Of a stretch of DNA of 64,000 bases, positions 21,667-33,037 are shown one piece after another. The number at the start of each line of letters is the position of its first letter. Position 1 is the stretch's first letter. The stretch is from Gelatoporia subvermispora B (lineage: Eukaryota; Basidiomycota; Agaricomycetes; Polyporales; Gelatoporiaceae), in the NCBI GenBank assembly GCA_000320605.2, contig KB445798.1, positions 1,482,444-1,546,443 of the forward strand, in the 5' to 3' direction. Under the pieces are notes generated by a model. It made no database searches, was not told where the DNA came from, and worked only from the letters and a program-made list of their open reading frames with translations. Both the position numbers and the translations under genes were made by a program.

Positions 21667-24365
21667 ATGGCGACACCGGTGAACAAAACGGCGCATTCGT
21701 TTGACAAAACGCGTCTCGAGACTTTGCTGAACCGCAGGTTCTTCTACGCACCTGCTTTCGAGATCTACGGAGGTGCGATGGACCTTGATCACAGCGAGGA
21801 ACATGCTGATGTTCGATTTGATAGGTGTCGCCGGTCTGTACGACTATGGCCCACCTGGCTCGTCCCTGCAGAGCAACATCATTGCCGAGTGGCGGAAACA
21901 CTTCATCGTGGAGGAGGGCATGCTCGAGCTGGACACTACTGTCATGACCCCCGCGCCAGTCTTCGAGACGTCTGGGCACGTCGCGCGGTTCGCCGACTGG
22001 ATGGTCAAGGACCTCAAAACCGGCGAGGTCCTGCGCGCGGACCACCTCGTGAAGAACGTCTTGGAGGCTCGATTGGCCGGAGATAAAGAGGCGCGTGGGC
22101 TCGCCGCGCAGCCCCAGAAGGAAGATGACAAGAAGAAGAAGCGCAAGGACAAGTCGAAGCCCACGGCGGTGCAGCTCCCTGACGAGGTCGTGGCCGAGTA
22201 CGAGAACATCCTTGCCCAGGTGAGCCTTCCTGTTCCTCGCACGCGCACACGATCGCGCTCCGCGTGCGAGCAGCGTTGCTGATAATCCATCCATCCATTC
22301 ATCTATCAGCTCGACAACTTCTCGGGCCCAGAGCTGGGCGAACTGTGCACGAAGCACAAGATCACGAACCCCGACACGGACAACGAGGTGTCAGAGCCGC
22401 AGCAGTTCAATTTGATGTTCGCGAGCAGCATCGGCCCCACGGGCCAGCACCCTGGGTGAGCGTCCTCTCTATTCCGCCGGCACCAGGGCGGGCGAGGCCC
22501 CACTCACACGAGCCCGGAATGTGGCGCACAGGTTCCTGCGCCCCGAGACAGCCCAGGGCCACTTCCTGAACTTCTCTCGGCTGCTCGACTTCAACAATGG
22601 GCGTGTGCCTTTCGCGTCCGCACAGATCGGGCGCTCGTTCCGGAACGAGATCTCGCCGCGCGCGGGGCTCCTGCGCGTGCGCGAGTTCACGATGGCCGAG
22701 ATCGAACACTACGTCGACCCGGCGGACAAGAACCACGAGCGGTTTGCCGAGGTGCGCAACGTCGTGCTCGACCTGCTCGACAGGCACACGCAGGCGGCGG
22801 GGAGCACGCGCGTGCGGCCGCTGAGCGTCGGTGAGGCGGTGGACCAGGGTATCATTGCGAACGAGACGCTAGGCTACTTCCTCGCGCGCATCTACCTGTT
22901 CCTTGTCAAGATCGGCATCAACCCGCGGCGGCTACGCTTCCGGCAGCACATGGGGAACGAGATGGCGCACTACGCGACCGACTGCTGGGACGCGGAAATC
23001 GAGAACTCGACCGGGTGGACGGAGTGCGTGGGCTGCGCAGATCGCGCCGCGTACGATCTGACCGTGCACTCGAACAAGACCGGGCACCCGCTCGTTGTTC
23101 GGCAGGCACTCAAGGAGCCGGTCGTGACTGAGAAGGAGACTGCCGAGTTCAACAAGAAGGTGCTCGGCAGGACGTTTGGCAAGGATGCCGGGACGATCCA
23201 GACCATCGTGAATGACATGGACGAGGCCGCGCTGCTGCGCCTCAAGGGGGAGCTCGCGCAGGGGTGAGTGATCAGAACCAACATGCTATTTCCGTTTTCC
23301 AAGACGTTCTCACCCCGTTTCTGTTCTGCAGCACTGCTACCATCACGTCGTCCGACGGCAGGGAATTTACGCTGGCCCCTGACCTTCTGACCATTGAACG
23401 GAAGACGTTCAAGCAGTCAAGTAAGCAGGCCCATCGACACATGCATTGTCATCTGACAGACTGTTCATTCAGTCCGTGAGTTTACACCGAACGTCATTGA
23501 GCCTTCGTTTGGTCTCGGTCGCATTCTATACACCCTGCTCGAACACAGTTTCTGGAGCCGCGAAGAGGACGTCGAGCGTGGGGTGAGCGTCTTAAAGGCA
23601 TTCTCATGAGCTCATGCATCATGTCGCGCTAATACCCCAATTTGCCCGTTCTCGCCCAATCTAACCTTACAGGTGCTGTCACTGCCCGCTGTCGTCGCTC
23701 CCACCAAGGTGCTGATCGTCCCCCTGAGCGCGAAGGAGGAATTCAATCCGCTCATCCGGGAAGTCTGTGAGTGTCTGGCTGGTCACCTGCGCGCGCGCGG
23801 GTCGTCTTGTGTTCGCATGCCGGCATCTGACATGCTCCCTCCGCAGCGTCGAAATTGCGTCAGGCGGGCGTGTTCTCTCGCGTGGACGACTCAAATACAT
23901 CCATCGGGCGACGCTACGCACGGAATGACGAGCTGGGCACGCCCTATGGTTTGACAATTGACTTTGCATGTACGTGACTTGCGCTCTGTGCCACCGATCG
24001 GACGGTGCTCGGGTCTGGACGAGGCTCACATTTACTCTCGACTGCGTCTAGCCATCCAAAACCGCACCGTGACCCTGCGGTACGTCCAATAAACTCATCT
24101 ACTAATCGTCTAGCCACACGCAACGCGACGGCTGCTGTCGCGCTGGTCCCACAGCTCTGTGGCTGGCGGATGCAGCCCGCTGCGGTGGCGTTCAGAGCAT
24201 GTGCTGACTTGTCCGCATGACTGCAGGGAACGTGACACGACCGGCCAGCTCATCGGCTCGATTGAGGAGGTAATCGCGACGGTCACGGAGCTGGTTGACG
24301 GCAGCATCGATTGGGCGGAGGCATGTCGGAGATTACCTGCGTATGACGGTACGCAGGCGGTCTAG
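21667..24365 (+). CDS. GRS1: Glycyl-tRNA synthetase (class II, eukaryotic type)
   Basis: Ten exons (21667-21772, 21825-22219, 22310-22455, 22532-23263, 23332-23420, 23473-23582, 23673-23766, 23847-23969, 24052-24079, 24227-24365) total 1962 nt, giving 653 aa. The enzyme charges tRNA-Gly with glycine using ATP. Visible features: [25 protein letters not shown] at the N terminus, [17 protein letters not shown], class II motif 2 ([21 protein letters not shown]), motif 3 ([11 protein letters not shown]), and the C-terminal anticodon-binding domain starting near [14 protein letters not shown] Lys-rich insert ([12 protein letters not shown]) follows the catalytic start, as in other fungal enzymes. 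The cytosolic start is ATG 21667. An in-frame ATG at 21556 would add 37 basic residues and could give a mitochondrial form. This appears to be the single housekeeping copy in the window. Confidence 0.93.
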
Positions 24366-27300
24366 TGGCTGCGACCGAGGCGCTACGGGGCCCTCGGGCG
24401 TGGGCCGAGCGTGCTGTTACAGTGCGAATGCGACCACGCAGGTGAGATTGTTGCTCCTTACATGTAGACTGTAGAACCGCCGCGAAGGAGTGCATTGGAT
24501 GAGTAGGAAATAAGACATACACATCAGCCTCGGCCTGGTCCCGCGAGTGCAGCGGAAGTGTTCGCCTTGGCCGCGCCGCGCCGCCGTCGGAGCGCTGTCC
24601 GCGGGATGGTGAGACAGATGGGTCCCGGACTGCGGGCCTCCGTCGCGCTTGGAGGGGCGTAGCGCAGGGCAAATATGACCCGAAGCAGACAAAGTGGTGC
24701 AAAAGCAGATTCGACATTTTCTTGATGCTGCTTTTGCCGAGTTCAGGCTGAGTTGGGTGTACCCGTGACAGAACCTGAAGGTCGTGCTTTCGACTAGGGG
24801 CCGACTAATGGACGGGAGGATTATTATGCCGCCTCGCAGTTCGCCAGAACGTCGAAGGTACTGTCATGGAGTCTCTCGTAACTGTTTTGTGTAAATTAGC
24901 CAGGAATGGCAATCGGATGCCTAAATGTGGCCTCATACGCCATTTCTGCTTTACATGGAGCAATCAGGTCGCCCACAAGAATGATGTTCTTGGGCGGTAT
25001 ACTGTCACGTAGGTAACCGTACATCAGAACAGACCTAGTCCACCTCACTAACGGTGAGCGTGCTTTGGGAACACGCTGCTCGGTCACCGCGGTGCGGCGG
25101 TCGCCGGGGTAGTACGAGAGCTGGTGTGACGGCTCGCCGGGGATGGCAGGGCGCGCCCGAGTGCAGCACGCCTGCGGTGGACGTTTGCGATATCAGCCCG
25201 AGGCGGCAGCCGGTGTCGTGATGGCGGTGTGAAATACTGAGGCGGCGGGGCGATTGCGTTGAGATTGGGGTGCGGGTGACGTGCGCGCGTGCAGAGATAC
25301 GTGACAGCGCGGGCGATGCGCGAAGCTTCCACGACCGTTTGCGTTGAGCTTGAGTGATCGCGAAGACTGATACTATTAATGTTCCATATGGACGTTCCAG
25401 GATTCGCTGCTGCCGCTGTCTCAGAGTAGCTAGAGCTGGCTGGGACTGGGCTCCGGCCCTCCAGGCTGGCGTTGAGGCCGGGGGTAGAGGGGCGAACAGC
25501 GGCCGGACGCGCGCGACGGGTGTGGGCAGACCAGGAGCCGTATGCGATCCGGCGGTGTCAGCAGACTCGCCGGTGAGGTAACCGCTGCAGCGCGTGGGAG
25601 CGCCGCGCGAAGCTATGGCAATGGCCTCGCACCGCCAGGGCCTCCCCGCGCTGCCGGGGCGATCGGGCGAACCTAGGGCTCGCGGCGATCTGCGGCGGGG
25701 GCCCAACTTTAGCGTGCGGTGTGGGCTTCGTGCGAGCGGTGGAACTGGGAACGGGAAGAGCTGTCGCGCAGGGCGAAGGGGCGGGAGATGACTGATGGAT
25801 CGATGAGGGCGAGACGAGGCCCGGCGGGAGCGCGAAGGCAAGGCCAAGCGCAGCACCGGCCGACGCGCTGGACTGAATCAATGGATGGACGAGCGAGATG
25901 AACGCAGGGACGCGGGTGGGCCAGGCCACGGCTGCATGACGCGCACCTAAATGAATCGCACGCGAGGGAAGCGCCGCGCGTCGATGATGCGGGCACGGTA
26001 AACTTGGCAGCAGGCACAGAAGGGTCCCAGATAAGAGCGTACGTACGGCACGCGGCGGACGCCTGAGCCTCCGCCCCTGCCTGACGTCGGCGCACGCGCG
26101 GAAGCGCGGCGGCGGGCGGGCGCGAGTGCGAAGTCGGGCGCGAAGTCGAAGGCGAAGGAGAGCAAGAAGTCGAGTGCGAGCGCGACGCCTCCCGCGCGCG
26201 GGGAGCACCTGACGCGACCCGGCGAGTTCGCGGAGTGCGAGCACGGCCCACGGACGTGCGTCGCGCGAAGCCGGGAGGAGAGTTTCTAAGGGCTTAAGCA
26301 TGCATGCTGGTTCCCTGCCACGGACACTAATAATGTACATTGCAGCTTCGACGAGTCGACAGCTCGACGACTCTCCTGGGCACGCGCGGGCGCACGCAGG
26401 AATAGACCCCGGCATACCGTCAGCGAGGTGGGCCAGGTCCATTTTCAATGCGAGACGCTCGATACACGCTCTGACGGGGTCCTTGACGCTGCGGGCGTTA
26501 TCTGCGTGACATGTATACCGGCCGAAAATGCCATGCTTGTCGAGGCTGCGTAGCCCGAACAGGCGACCTGATCGCTTCGTACATCTGAGGGGTACAGCCA
26601 GAAATAACATAGGAACTCACGATGTGCGATCGAATTGCCATTCTGGTCGACTTACGCAATGCAGTAAGTAGAAGTCACCAGGGAGTAGCTGCAAACTTCT
26701 GGGGGACTTGAAGACAGGCCTGATCGTCCTTTCGTTCATTGGCCAGTCCCTGTCCGAACGTACAGCTTGCGACAGCTGCCGTAAGCCCAGCCAAGCTAGC
26801 TTGACAAGCTTACGAAGCCAGCCAGCGGGCTGAGGGTCGATGAGCATCGCACTATAGGCGGCGATTAGAGAATGCGCGGCGCAGCGAGCCGCAAAAAGGA
26901 TATAAGTAGGTGTTGAGGCCGGGAGATCAAAGTACGTTTGGCGGGGCCGCAAGGTCGCGAGAGCTGGCGGAGAATCGTGTGTGATCTGCCGACTGATCAC
27001 TGAAGTATTAAGGGTCCCGCCGTCTCAGTGATGCCCCATAGTACCAGTTGTGAAGCAATAGCTTTCGAGCACTACCTTGCAGCACAATGTCAAATCGACG
27101 AATGCAACCTAGGTTTCTCGCGGCCTCCGAGTGACAAGCAGAGTGACAAGGAGAGGAGGAGGGAGGGCACTGTCACGGGCGTGATGCAGGCTTTTTCTCA
27201 CGGCTGGTAGCGCGCACATCTTGCACCTCCGTTGTAGATTCTTCGGACAGTCTACAGTCGCGCTCGACGTCGCGGCGGCCGTACAACATTAAGCAGCATT

Positions 27301-29602
27301 ATTTTTTGCTGCTCCCGTATATTTTGTGGTGAGGGCTATCAATCGCTATGTCAAGTGACGACCTCAGCACGTGTGTGCTACTCTCAGGCTGCAATGTGGT
27401 AGATTGCGCACAAATTGTTGAGCATCAGGCCGTGAGGTTTCGGCGCGCAGCGCGTTCTTAGCAGGTTTGTACCAGCATATTTTTATCATTAAAAAATACG
27501 TGGACAGGGAAACGTGCCAGAAGCGATTGCTCAAACCTGAGAGGATCCCGCGCGACTTCGCATCGTACATACAGTATAGCACCACTCCTTGAAACACCAC
27601 CACTCCTCGAAACAGCGACTCTGCTGACACAATTCTCATCTCTTTCGAGCTTCTTACTGTTCATATAGACCATACATGGTCGGAACACTTTCCTTAATCT
27701 TTGTGTAAATTTTCAAAGGTGCCGTCGAGGCTCTGTAAGCTTCACGTCGTGCACAATACGAGGAAACCTCGAAACGTGACGTGTATAAAGACACCAGAAT
27801 GAGCGGTAGCGGGCGGCTGGTAAGGCTGACAGGCGCAGATGCGCTCTCGAAGGGAGAAGTCAGATTTTGCGTGACATTTGGGTGACATCGAAAGGATATA
27901 TTATATGGTAAGAACACGTCGTCGGATGGTCTCAAAAGCTTTCATGTATGTTTTACCCATTGTAAGTTATGTTATGAGCATGTCAGAATTTTCAAAAGTA
28001 TCGTGTTGCAGCTTCAGGACGCGGCACAAAGTACCTGTTTCAAGGTAGAAGTTCTACACTGTAGCTGCCCGGGCCTCACGATGTGCCTACGCATTGACCT
28101 GACGCGCACCCGGACCCGCGTCGGCCCTGGCAAACTCAGTAGGCAGACAGTACTTCAAACCTGGCCGGGCGTCCTCCAAGACGAGGCCCGCCTGCCTCCG
28201 GAGTCCGGACTGGACCTATACTCGGGGGGTTTTAGTGAATACTTTCCAGCGCACCGCCGCAGATACCGTAGGACCGTGAGCCCCACACTGCCGTATGCCG
28301 GGCATGCGTCAATGCATTTCCTCCGTGGACCTGCTGGATTCTCTCCGACCAGCCGGCGTATGGAGGCCGTCCGTGTGCGGCTGTCCATAGCCCTAAGGCT
28401 CCTCACAAGAAAAAGCAATACGTGGACGCAGCATACATGTCACGGGTGGACATCACGGGGTGCCGACGAAGTCCAGAGACCCCGGTTCCCCAGCGCCAGA
28501 AAACCTGGTCCAGCTCGCCAACCGTGTCTGCACGGCGCGGCGCGGCGCAGCGCGTGCCGAGCGATACCCAGCGCGTCCGCGAGCCGCGCGCTGTGCCGCG
28601 CCGCGTTCCCAGGGGCGTGGGCGGGCGAGGCACGTCGCGGCGGTCGCGTGATGCACACTGCGCTGCGTGCGCAGGGAACGGCGCGCGCGGGAGCGTCCCA
28701 GGGCACGCCAGCTAGGGCCGCACGCAGAGTAGGAGAGCGCGCCGGAACGGGAAAGGGCAGCCACGCGCGGGCGGGGAGATAGAGGCCGGAAGCGTGTGCG
28801 AGGAGGAAAAGGTCAGGTGTCCCGGGATGGGCGAGGGGCGACGGAGGAAGCAGGGCGGGCTAGAATGTTGCATCATGGCAGGCGATGGTTGTACGTAGCA
28901 GAATAGCCAGCGGCGCCGCGAGGTGATAAGTAGTGGCTCGAAGAGACGACGGGGTGTTGCCATTCTCGGCGCCGCGGGGTTTGGGAGAGGAGGGAGGAGA
29001 CACAGCTGCGTGGCAAGGAAGTCGTGCAGAGCGGGCAAAGAAGCCTGCGGCGGAAGCCTGGCAGGAGGTAGGCGTGATTCTGGGGCCGAGACGGGGAGAC
29101 GGGGAGATTTTTTGCTCGGGCTGGGAGGATTGTGGCGGGCGGTTGTGCTTATCAGGCCTGCAGGCTGGGCTGGGTGGAGTGGAGTGGGTGTCAGAACCGG
29201 AGGCGGATCGAAGCTCGCGTCTTCCACGCTCAGGGCGATTGACGACGAATTTGAATCACAAGTGCGTGCGGACTGGATCGATTGGGAAGTCTGCAGGCGG
29301 ACTGAATTCGTGCGCAGCGAATGGGAGGGCAGCGTATTGGCTCGGATTGGGCCATCAGCGGGCGTCCCACGGTTGAAAAGTGGAGACGCTGGTCGCGTGG
29401 GATCGTACGGCACGCGCAGCCACGAGTTGCTACTGGCTGCAACGGGTCGCTGCGGGTCGCTGCGGGTCGCTGCGATTCGCTGCGAGAGGCTGCCATGGGC
29501 GTAGCTTCGTGAGCGCATCCGTACGCCATGCCTGCGATGGCCCAGTCCTCCCTCCCTGCCTAATCCGGGCCCTCCCCATCTCTGGGCCCAGGCCCTCCCG
29601 TC
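24366..29602. other. GC-rich, gene-poor stretch (first part)
   Basis: About 5.2 kb in which I cannot support any gene. Long open frames at 25035-26610 and 28003-29791 exist on both strands, but their translations are dominated by Arg, Ala, Pro and Ser, overlap one another in several frames, and show no motifs or consistent introns; they are what high GC content gives by chance. Short AT-rich islands occur near 27280-27330 and 27890-28000. Confidence 0.5.
29438..29484. repeat. 10-bp tandem repeat (GGGTCGCTGC)
   Basis: About four to five head-to-tail copies of a 10-bp unit, three nearly perfect and the last degenerate, lie about 120-165 bp upstream of the TATA box of the small gene at 29811. 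Confidence 0.7.
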
Positions 29603-29608
29603 TATAAA
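29603..29608 (+). promoter_or_regulatory. TATA box
   Basis: TATAAA in a GC-rich setting, about 200 bp before the ATG at 29811. Position and rarity of AT-rich hexamers nearby make it a likely core promoter for the small four-exon gene. Pyrimidine-rich DNA follows, as is usual near fungal transcription starts. Confidence 0.55.
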
Positions 29609-29810
29609 GCGAGTGCCCATCCTCTCCCTCTCCTCCCAGCCCTCCCTGTGGTCTTGTGCCAACCCGTGCACCCTGCGCACCCGCCGTCGCCCCACCCGCG
29701 CCCCGCCGTTTCTCCACCAGCGCGTCCCTCCCGCCGGCCGCACACTCGCCTGCCGCGCCTCCTCCCACGCACACCTCGGCACACGCCCCACCTGACCGCA
29801 CCCGCCTGCG

Positions 29811-30296
29811 ATGCCTCAGAAGTCCGAGTCCTCCGCCTCGTCCGCCTCGTCCACGCGCACCCGCGCCCCGGAGCAGCTCGTCTCCCTCCCGAGCCTCTCC
29901 TGCTCGCTGCACTCCCTCCCCCAGGCGAAGAGCGTCGACAGCGTCGCCCTCCACCCCAGCATGTCCGCCCAGCGCCAGGCCGAGAGCGAGGCAAAGGTGC
30001 GTCCCTCCGCTCCCACCCCGGCACTCGAGCTGACTCTAGGTTCGTGCAGCTGCGCAAGGCGCTCTCAAAGTCCGCTGCGGCCAACACCAGCCTCCCGCCG
30101 GCGTACAACGTGCCCGCAGTGCGTACCCCACACGCGCGCCCCACCTTCGTGATCTAGGGCTGACGCGCTGCAGGCGCAGGCGTACTCCCCCGGCTCGAAC
30201 GAGCCCCCACTCATGATGCGCAAGCCCGTGCGTGCCTTTCCCTACCCACCCAGCCCCGCGCTCACCTGCCCACAGAACAAAAAGATCTCTGTCTAG
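29811..30296 (+). CDS. Small hypothetical protein, four exons
   Basis: Exons 29811-29996, 30050-30118, 30174-30227 and 30276-30296 join with phase-0 introns of 53, 55 and 48 bp, all GT-AG with GTGCGT donors, to encode 109 aa. I do not recognise the family. The N-terminal half is Ser-rich (MPQKSESSASSAS...); a likely amphipathic stretch (AESEAKLRKALSKSAAAN) is followed by a Pro/Tyr-rich part and a basic end (MMRKPNKKISV). There is no signal peptide or membrane segment. Four consistent small exons, a TATA box upstream and clean phase make it a better candidate than any other frame in this GC-rich region, but it has no known homologue that I can name. The first acceptor could instead be at 30039, which would change the frame. 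Confidence 0.5.
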
Positions 30297-31151
30297 CCCA
30301 GACAGCCCCGCCGCGCGACACCCTCCTGTGCCCTCATAGACGTTCGTTCCCGGGACTCTGCGGCCGGCGCCGCACCCCAAAAGCTTTCTGCATGCACACT
30401 CCCTCTCCCCCGCCCCACCCGTCTCCGTCTCTCGCTTTGCATCACTAGACCTTCTACTGTTATATCCTCATGCATCGATATCCCGTTTTCGCATCTATCT
30501 CACTCGCATAGTCTCCCAGCTCCCGCCCTCACTCTACTCCCGCTCCCGCTTCAGCCTCTCCCTCTCTTTCTCTGCATCCTTTGCATCGGGGCCCATGGTT
30601 CGTAATACTCGCATTCTGTGTCACTAGTGGTCGTACAATGTTCGCCGGATGAATCGCATCGTTTTGTTATCGCTGTCTGCCACACCGCGCGCGCCTCTGC
30701 CCGTCTGCCCGCATACCTCAGCACCTCAGCACCTTTGCAGGTCTACCCTGTCTCTGCGCTATCTCTATCTACCTCATCCGTCGCTCCGACTAACCCGCTG
30801 ACCCCGAAGCGCAGGCCTCTGGGAGCGAGTTGCGCCACGCGCGCGCGCGCGCCGAGGCCCAGGCCGAGCAGCGCGCAGCGCCGGCTTATCAGTCCCAGCA
30901 CCCAGGCTGCGCGGCGCGGGAGGCAGTCTGACAGCGCGCGCCCCTGCAGGTCTGCCGAGCTCTGGCACTGGCACGGGTGTTTCGGACTCTCGCTGCGCGG
31001 TGCGGCGCCCAGGCCGTGCAGCACGCGGGCCCGTGATACCCGCCGCGCAGCGCGAGCGCGGACGCGAACTCAAAGTCTGTCGGAACGTGCGCACGGAGGC
31101 AGACCCGGATCTGATCTCGCGGTGGGGTTGGTGTGCGATCTGAACTCGAAC

Positions 31152-31300
31152 GATGGCTCGGACGATGGCTCGGATGATGGCTCGGACGATGCAGCCGGGG
31201 TGGCGCTGGACTCTGTCCGGGCGATGACGGACGGTACGCGGTATGCGGTATGCGGGATGCGGTAGGTGATGTGCGGTACGAGGTACGAGGCATGTATGTA
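31152..31300. repeat. Short tandem repeats (GATGGCTCGGAC and GGTATGC types)
   Basis: Three to four copies of the 12-bp GATGGCTCGGAC unit (31152-31192) are followed at 31232-31300 by variants of a GGTACGC/GGTATGC/GGTACGAG motif. They are simple-sequence expansions without a gene around them. Confidence 0.6.
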
Positions 31301-31738
31301 TGCGCGCCGCGTGTGCAGTGGATGCGGAAGGCGGGTCCGGCGGACGCGGGGCCGTGCGCAACGCATGCGCACGACAATATCAATGCCAGCATCGATCGCA
31401 TTCGCCCGCCGCGGCCGCGCGGCCGACCGCCGACGAAACTGCGCGCACACGTCGGCCGTCTCGCGTCGCGTTCTGTCGCGATCTGCGTGCTGAGCACAGC
31501 AGCAGCAGGCCCAGGCCCGCGCTCCGCCTCGGACGCGCCGGCACCCGCGTCGCCATGCGCACCGCCCACCCGTCCGTGCACCCCGCACCGGCCGCGGTGC
31601 GCCTGCCTGGTCGCGCTCGGGCGGGGGACGATCGTCGGCGCATCGTGTCCGCTCGGTGGCGCGATCGGCTTTGTGCTTTTGTACCACCCGTGTGCCCGTG
31701 TGCTCGCGGCCCGTGGCTGCGGTGTTCGCGCCGCAGCC

Positions 31739-31784
31739 TGAAGCGCGAAGCCTGAAGCCTGAAGCTTGAAGCCTGAAGCGCGAC
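31739..31784. repeat. CCTGAAG short tandem repeat
   Basis: Five or six copies of a 7-8 bp CCTGAAG(C) unit with small changes in otherwise non-coding GC-rich DNA. Confidence 0.6.
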
Positions 31785-32179
31785 GCGGGCCCGTCCCGGA
31801 TCCCAGCGTGTGCGAGCTTCTGCAGGACTGCGCCGCGGGAGGGCGGGGGCAGTACGGGGAGTGGGCTCCCGATCGGCATGGGGCTTCGTGAGCCGGAAGG
31901 TACGCCCAGGAGCAGGAGCGCAGGCCCGCACCGCGGGGGCAGTAAGCCTGGGCTTGGTGTGGCGGGCGGGCACAGTGCACACACAAGTGCCGCGGCGTGC
32001 ATCTCCGAGGTGCCTCCGTGCCTCGGGCTCGCGCACGCCGGGTCGTGCGCGTCCCAGGCCCGCCGCACACGCGAGGCGGGGTCGCGCGCACCTGCAAGCG
32101 GCGCGTTCTGGCTCGCACCGGCTCGCACTGGGAAGTACTGGGTCCTCAGCTGGACCGCCGTCGCGTAGCGCAGCGGATA

Positions 32180-33037
32180 CAGTGATATACGGGCCGGTGG
32201 GACACCAAAATCTTACTTGTTGCCTAACATGCGAAAAACACATTTTTTTCGTACGATCAATACACCGATGTAAACTACAGGTCTTGAGCTTTATTTCTAG
32301 ACCACTTTGAGCCTATCACTCGTGAGCAAGCATGAGTGCGAGGCCCATCAGTTGGAATTTGCGTTATCGGCCTAAAACCGGCCGGTGGGACAGCGTCACA
32401 TCATGCGACGACTTACTATATAAGGTGCTGCGGCTAGATAAGACGGAATAACCGCCGATGGCTCGTCTCTGAAGTTATTTCTTACATGTCTCCTCCATTC
32501 TGAAAATTCTCTACCAAATGACTTGGAATAATGGACGGTGAAAGGTTATACGTGATTTGTGCCGTTTTTGAGAGATCAGCGTTGTGTACTGTTGGAGTAT
32601 CTCTCGAATTGGCTCCAAGTGGGACACATGTGACCGTGACGAAGGTGATGACATGCGTGATTGGGCCGCCTGGCTGCAATTAATGCAAAAATATTCATGT
32701 GTCATTTCCACCGCTCCTGACCTCAAAAACTTCATGCCATACGAAGTACATGGTCTTGGTCGAGCAGTATATCACGAAATTGAAGGAAAATCCGAAGTGG
32801 AAGATGTTCTGCAGCCCATAACAGCTCTCAGCTAAATTTGGCTATCCCGGTTTTCCCACGAGATCGGTCCATTGCGAAGGTTCTACACAAGAAAAAAATA
32901 TCCAAAAAACGCATTCATATGGCCAATGGGTTCTGTTTGAATTATACAGGCATGGTTGATGATGGAAGGACGTGTGGAAGGCAGGAGGAGCATCTGTCCC
33001 ACTGGCCGGTAGTGTCCCACCGGCCCGTATATCACTG
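32180..33037. mobile_element. TA-flanked DNA element, probably Tc1/mariner-pogo type
   Basis: This 858 bp element has perfect terminal inverted repeats beginning CAGTGATATACGGGCCGG (about 25 bp) and TA on both sides (32178-32179, 33038-33039). CCGGTGGGACA motifs recur inside both ends. It is clearly more AT-rich than its surroundings. Two overlapping frames (about 32511-32735 on - and 32584-32835 on +) are open but I recognise no transposase signature, so I treat it as non-autonomous. Confidence 0.75.

Larger units (their letters stand above)
30297..32179. other. GC-rich, gene-poor stretch (second part)
   Basis: No supportable gene. It is CpG-rich and contains several short tandem repeats (listed separately). 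Large overlapping frames on the reverse strand (30774-32243) are of chance type, with Arg/Ala/Pro-rich translations in all three frames. Confidence 0.5.

Noticed and set aside
25035..26610. Long reverse-strand frames (273 and 350 codons)
   Set aside because: They overlap each other in different frames, are Arg/Ala/Pro/Ser-rich with no motif, and occur in very GC-rich DNA where stops are rare.
28003..29791. Open frames of 190-359 codons on both strands
   Set aside because: Same chance behaviour: all six frames are partly open, there is no domain, no plausible intron set, and they overlap the promoter of the small gene.
30774..32243. Nested reverse-strand frames up to 409 codons
   Set aside because: Three frames open at once over simple repeats; composition is typical of random GC-rich DNA.
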